64,000 bases of DNA from Larus michahellis (lineage: Eukaryota; Chordata; Aves; Charadriiformes; Laridae). Under the pieces are notes generated by a model. That model saw only the letters and a program-made list of their open reading frames with translations. It was not told the DNA's origin and made no database searches. The position numbers and the translations under genes are program-made. The stretch covers positions 32,045,071 through 32,109,070 of the forward strand of contig NC_133930.1 of the NCBI RefSeq assembly GCF_964199755.1, given 5' to 3'. Below, one piece after another: positions 61,455 through 64,000 of this stretch. The stretch's first letter is position 1; every line of letters starts with the position of its first letter.

Positions 61455-64000
61455 CTAAAAGAAATGAACACAGGAGGGAAAACATGAAAGTCTATTTCAT
61501 GCATTGTACTTACTTTTATGGAATTCAAGTTCTAAAGTTTCATAACACTGATTTGAACAGCACATTTTTCTGAATTCGAACATCAGTTTTTATGAAAGAG
61601 ATTGGTGCCCTGAAATAAGTAAACTACTTTAACACCTATTAAAAGCAATTGAGAACGTGGAATGTTTTTATACAAGATCTTTGCATCTTGCAGTTTCAGA
61701 ATTGACTATAATAGAAATAAAACATATTGTAACATGTTCTAGAAATATATGTTCTTAAAAATGGAAATTACTGAAGATGATGAATCCTCTAAGAAGACAG
61801 GCTTTATTTGTAGCATGATTTCTAACTCATTAAATGCTGTTGCTGCTATTCTGTTTACAGAGGTGAATTTATTGGCAAACAATAATGTTACAGAAACTAA
61901 GCCTTACATATTTCTCTCATGCTTTGGAGGTAAACTTTCTATTCCTCCCACAACTCTGTCAACGGGGCTCCTATTAATACAGTTTTTCTGTCCTTTGCTT
62001 TTTCATTTTGCCTGGCCATACTGTTATTCTTTGCAACGCAGAACCATGCCTAGTTAGATGTTAGATGCCTAGTTAGCTGCAGGCTGGGAAAACCCCCTGC
62101 TGCGCACTTCAATGTCTGTCTTGCATCTCTAGGAAAATATAAGAAAGATCTGGAATGGCCAGCTCCTGGATCAGGATGCTCAGTTATCACATTATTACAA
62201 AGGACAGATGATAAAAGTACTAAAATATGCTTAAAGACAAAGCTTGAAATCACAGCATTGAATAATGTCCAGACTGTGTGAGTAATATTTTTCAGGCAAA
62301 GGTAAAGTTAGTGCTTCCTTACAGGTTCTCAGTGAAGTCAGTTGTTGTTTTTAGGCAGGAGCTGAAGCGAAGTCACATCAATCCTGTTGCGGCCAAAGAA
62401 ACTACTACTTCTCAGTACTGCAGAGTAAGGGATTCCTCAGGAACAACTCTGAGCTACAGAGTTGCTTTCCCCTCATTGGTGTGACTTGAGGGTAGAAGAA
62501 GACATAGGTCAGCTACTGTGAGCTTGGCACAGGAATAAACCTTGATCATGAAATATTCAGTTGGATCTAAGAGAATTAAACCTGTCTCAGTAATAGACCT
62601 ACTTAACAGCAGCTTATTTTTATGATACCTGCTGTCGAAATGTGCCAGACTTTCAAGGATTTTCAGTCATTCCCTCCCTGTCTTGAAGGTGGTGTCTGTT
62701 ACATGCATGGACTACCTTTAATAGCTCCTGAGGACAATGTTATGCAATCAGGAGAGGAAAAAGAGACTTACAGCTCTCACCTTGATGTGATTACCATTAG
62801 TCACACATGATGCTTTATTACAGATTTGGCATAACTGAACAGGAATGATGTAGAAGGAATGTGACAAAGACTACAGAATACAGAAGACCATAAAATATAC
62901 TGAAGGTCTGAATATCCAACTTGTATGCCAAATGAAGCCCTGTTCCCTAAAATCTCTACAGGAATTCTTTTATGGAGACGTTTGGACATCAGCTGTACTC
63001 AATTAAATCTTCAGATGCATGATTGTCTTTTTACAGCCATGTATATGACTGTGCTTGATGAAGTTTTGTTTCAACTATTTGCATACATGTAGCTGTATAA
63101 AGCACAATTGTAAAATATAATGGTTTTTTTGTATCATTTTTATATCCAGGATGACATCATGTCTGTGACAATGAATGATAGTTTCTGGCCTTCTAAATGC
63201 TTAACTGTTTTCAGTTAGTGACACAAAATGCAGTAGATAGTGTAGTAAGCAACAAAGAGTTTATAAACCCTCAAGACCCTGACATTATCTAAGTTAAGGA
63301 TATTTAAGAACACCACAAACTGCCATTTTTTGAAGAGACATAGAAAGAAAAAAAATTACAACTCAGCTTCTAGAGGACAGTTATATAAAAACAAAAATCT
63401 TCTCATAGTTCCTATATTTTCATGAGATATTAAATATCATAAGTCCATGCTGAAATCAATAATTAGGGGTAAGCCTTTATTTCTTGCATGACACTTTAGG
63501 AATATTCAACAGTTACCAGCAAACTGCATTTACTTATAATCAAAACAGAAAGAAGTACAGAGCAGAAAGGTGTTTTAATCTCATATGCAGTAAGTTTTGT
63601 TTCTAAGATTCTGTATTTACATATTCTTAATCATGTGTTCCTGCCACCAGTTACTCTTCCCAGACACAGATCCCCTTCAAGCAGCTGAGGACTTCTGCTA
63701 GCGGACAAAATGCATCAATCTCAACTTTCTTAGATGCCACTCTGACAAGAATTAATCAATATTCTGAGCTTAAGAAAATTTACCAGTCAATGATATTGAT
63801 TAATGGGAGTTGTAGAGAAAGAAAATACACAGACAAATGAAATGATGACTATCCTAGCTAAATGGGAGTTCATTTACCTTGTATAACATAAGCTCCTTAG
63901 TAACCATAATGTTGGTAATAATGATGGAGAAAAACTCAAAAAATTGTCTCACTGTTGCTTTTTTTTTTGATTGCAAAGAAACCTTATGAACTCATGAAGT
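61455..64000 (-). other. PTPRD: PTPRD intron, partial (within D1)
   Basis: The 3' part of the intron upstream of the first visible exon; it runs off the window. Its AG acceptor is at 61455-61456. I looked for the preceding D1 exon, which should end in the codons for VHC, and did not find it. The sequence is AT-rich and appears unique. A small local duplication of ctagttag sits at about 62,049-62,075. Confidence 0.85.

Larger units (their letters stand above)
42985..64000 (-). other. PTPRD: PTPRD gene, 3' portion (gene span)
   Basis: This span holds the 3' end of the gene for receptor-type protein tyrosine phosphatase delta, read right to left. Seven coding exons, six complete introns, part of a seventh intron and the 3' UTR are visible; the gene continues beyond 64,000. 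The joined exons give 358 residues without a frameshift or premature stop. Several residues distinguish PTPRD from its paralogues PTPRS and [25 protein letters not shown] after D1, KSGEGF and GPISVHC in D2, and [15 protein letters not shown] at the end. This comparison is from memory of the family. The family is a set of presynaptic adhesion receptors (known partners include IL1RAPL1, IL1RAP and SLITRKs outside the cell and liprin-alpha on D2). The left boundary is a predicted poly(A) site and is approximate. Confidence 0.93.

Noticed and set aside
61455..64000. Search for the upstream D1 exon carrying the catalytic cysteine
   Set aside because: No sequence encoding the expected WPD loop and VHC ending was found on the minus strand in this interval, so that exon must lie beyond the window.

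Overview
The window is vertebrate nuclear DNA and almost certainly avian. The evidence is several CR1 LINE copies with the ATTCTATG-type 3' tail, three solo LTRs that look like avian endogenous-retrovirus families, and one multi-exon vertebrate gene with compact introns. The LTR types suggest a neoavian bird rather than a galliform, but that rests on remembered family resemblance, not a search. PTPRD is Z-linked in birds such as chicken, so a Z origin is likely (inference).

The right third (about 42,985-64,000) is the 3' end of PTPRD, read on the minus strand. PTPRD encodes a type IIa (LAR-family) receptor protein tyrosine phosphatase. Seven coding exons are present and intact: 61169-61454, 60511-60689, 59143-59269, 58030-58155, 53380-53534, 49094-49229 and 46632-46700. 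Together they encode the last 358 residues. These are the end of the active D1 phosphatase domain from just after its catalytic cysteine, all of the pseudophosphatase domain D2, and the C-terminus with its stop codon. All seven acceptors and six donors are canonical AG/GT, and the reading phase closes exactly across every junction. The 3' UTR runs leftward from 46,631, probably to about 42,985, with other possible poly(A) sites. It carries CA repeats, a U/C-rich tract and A-rich tracts on the mRNA strand.

The left two thirds (1 to about 42,984) lie downstream of PTPRD and look intergenic. I found no convincing gene there. The recognisable content is repeats: large 5'-truncated CR1 copies at about 14.62-16.93 kb (-), 20.10-22.98 kb (-) and 26.46-27.63 kb (+); CR1 3'-end fragments near 0.82, 8.1, 13.4, 29.97 and 39.7 kb; a pair of related solo LTRs at 8,729-9,301 and 38,300-38,886, and an unrelated solo LTR at 32,626-33,499; a TTCC microsatellite at 6.4 kb; a 38-bp tandem duplication at 37.5 kb; and three G-quadruplex-prone tracts. 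Everything else is AT-rich unique-looking sequence.

I see no operon, CRISPR array, mobile gene cluster or other undescribed system. The observations most worth checking are the matching intron position inside the P-loop of D1 and D2, the D2 inactivating substitutions, the repeat-rich 3' UTR, the inverted CR1 pair, the solo LTRs with 5-bp target duplications, and a GC-rich patch at 18.8-19.15 kb that I could not explain.
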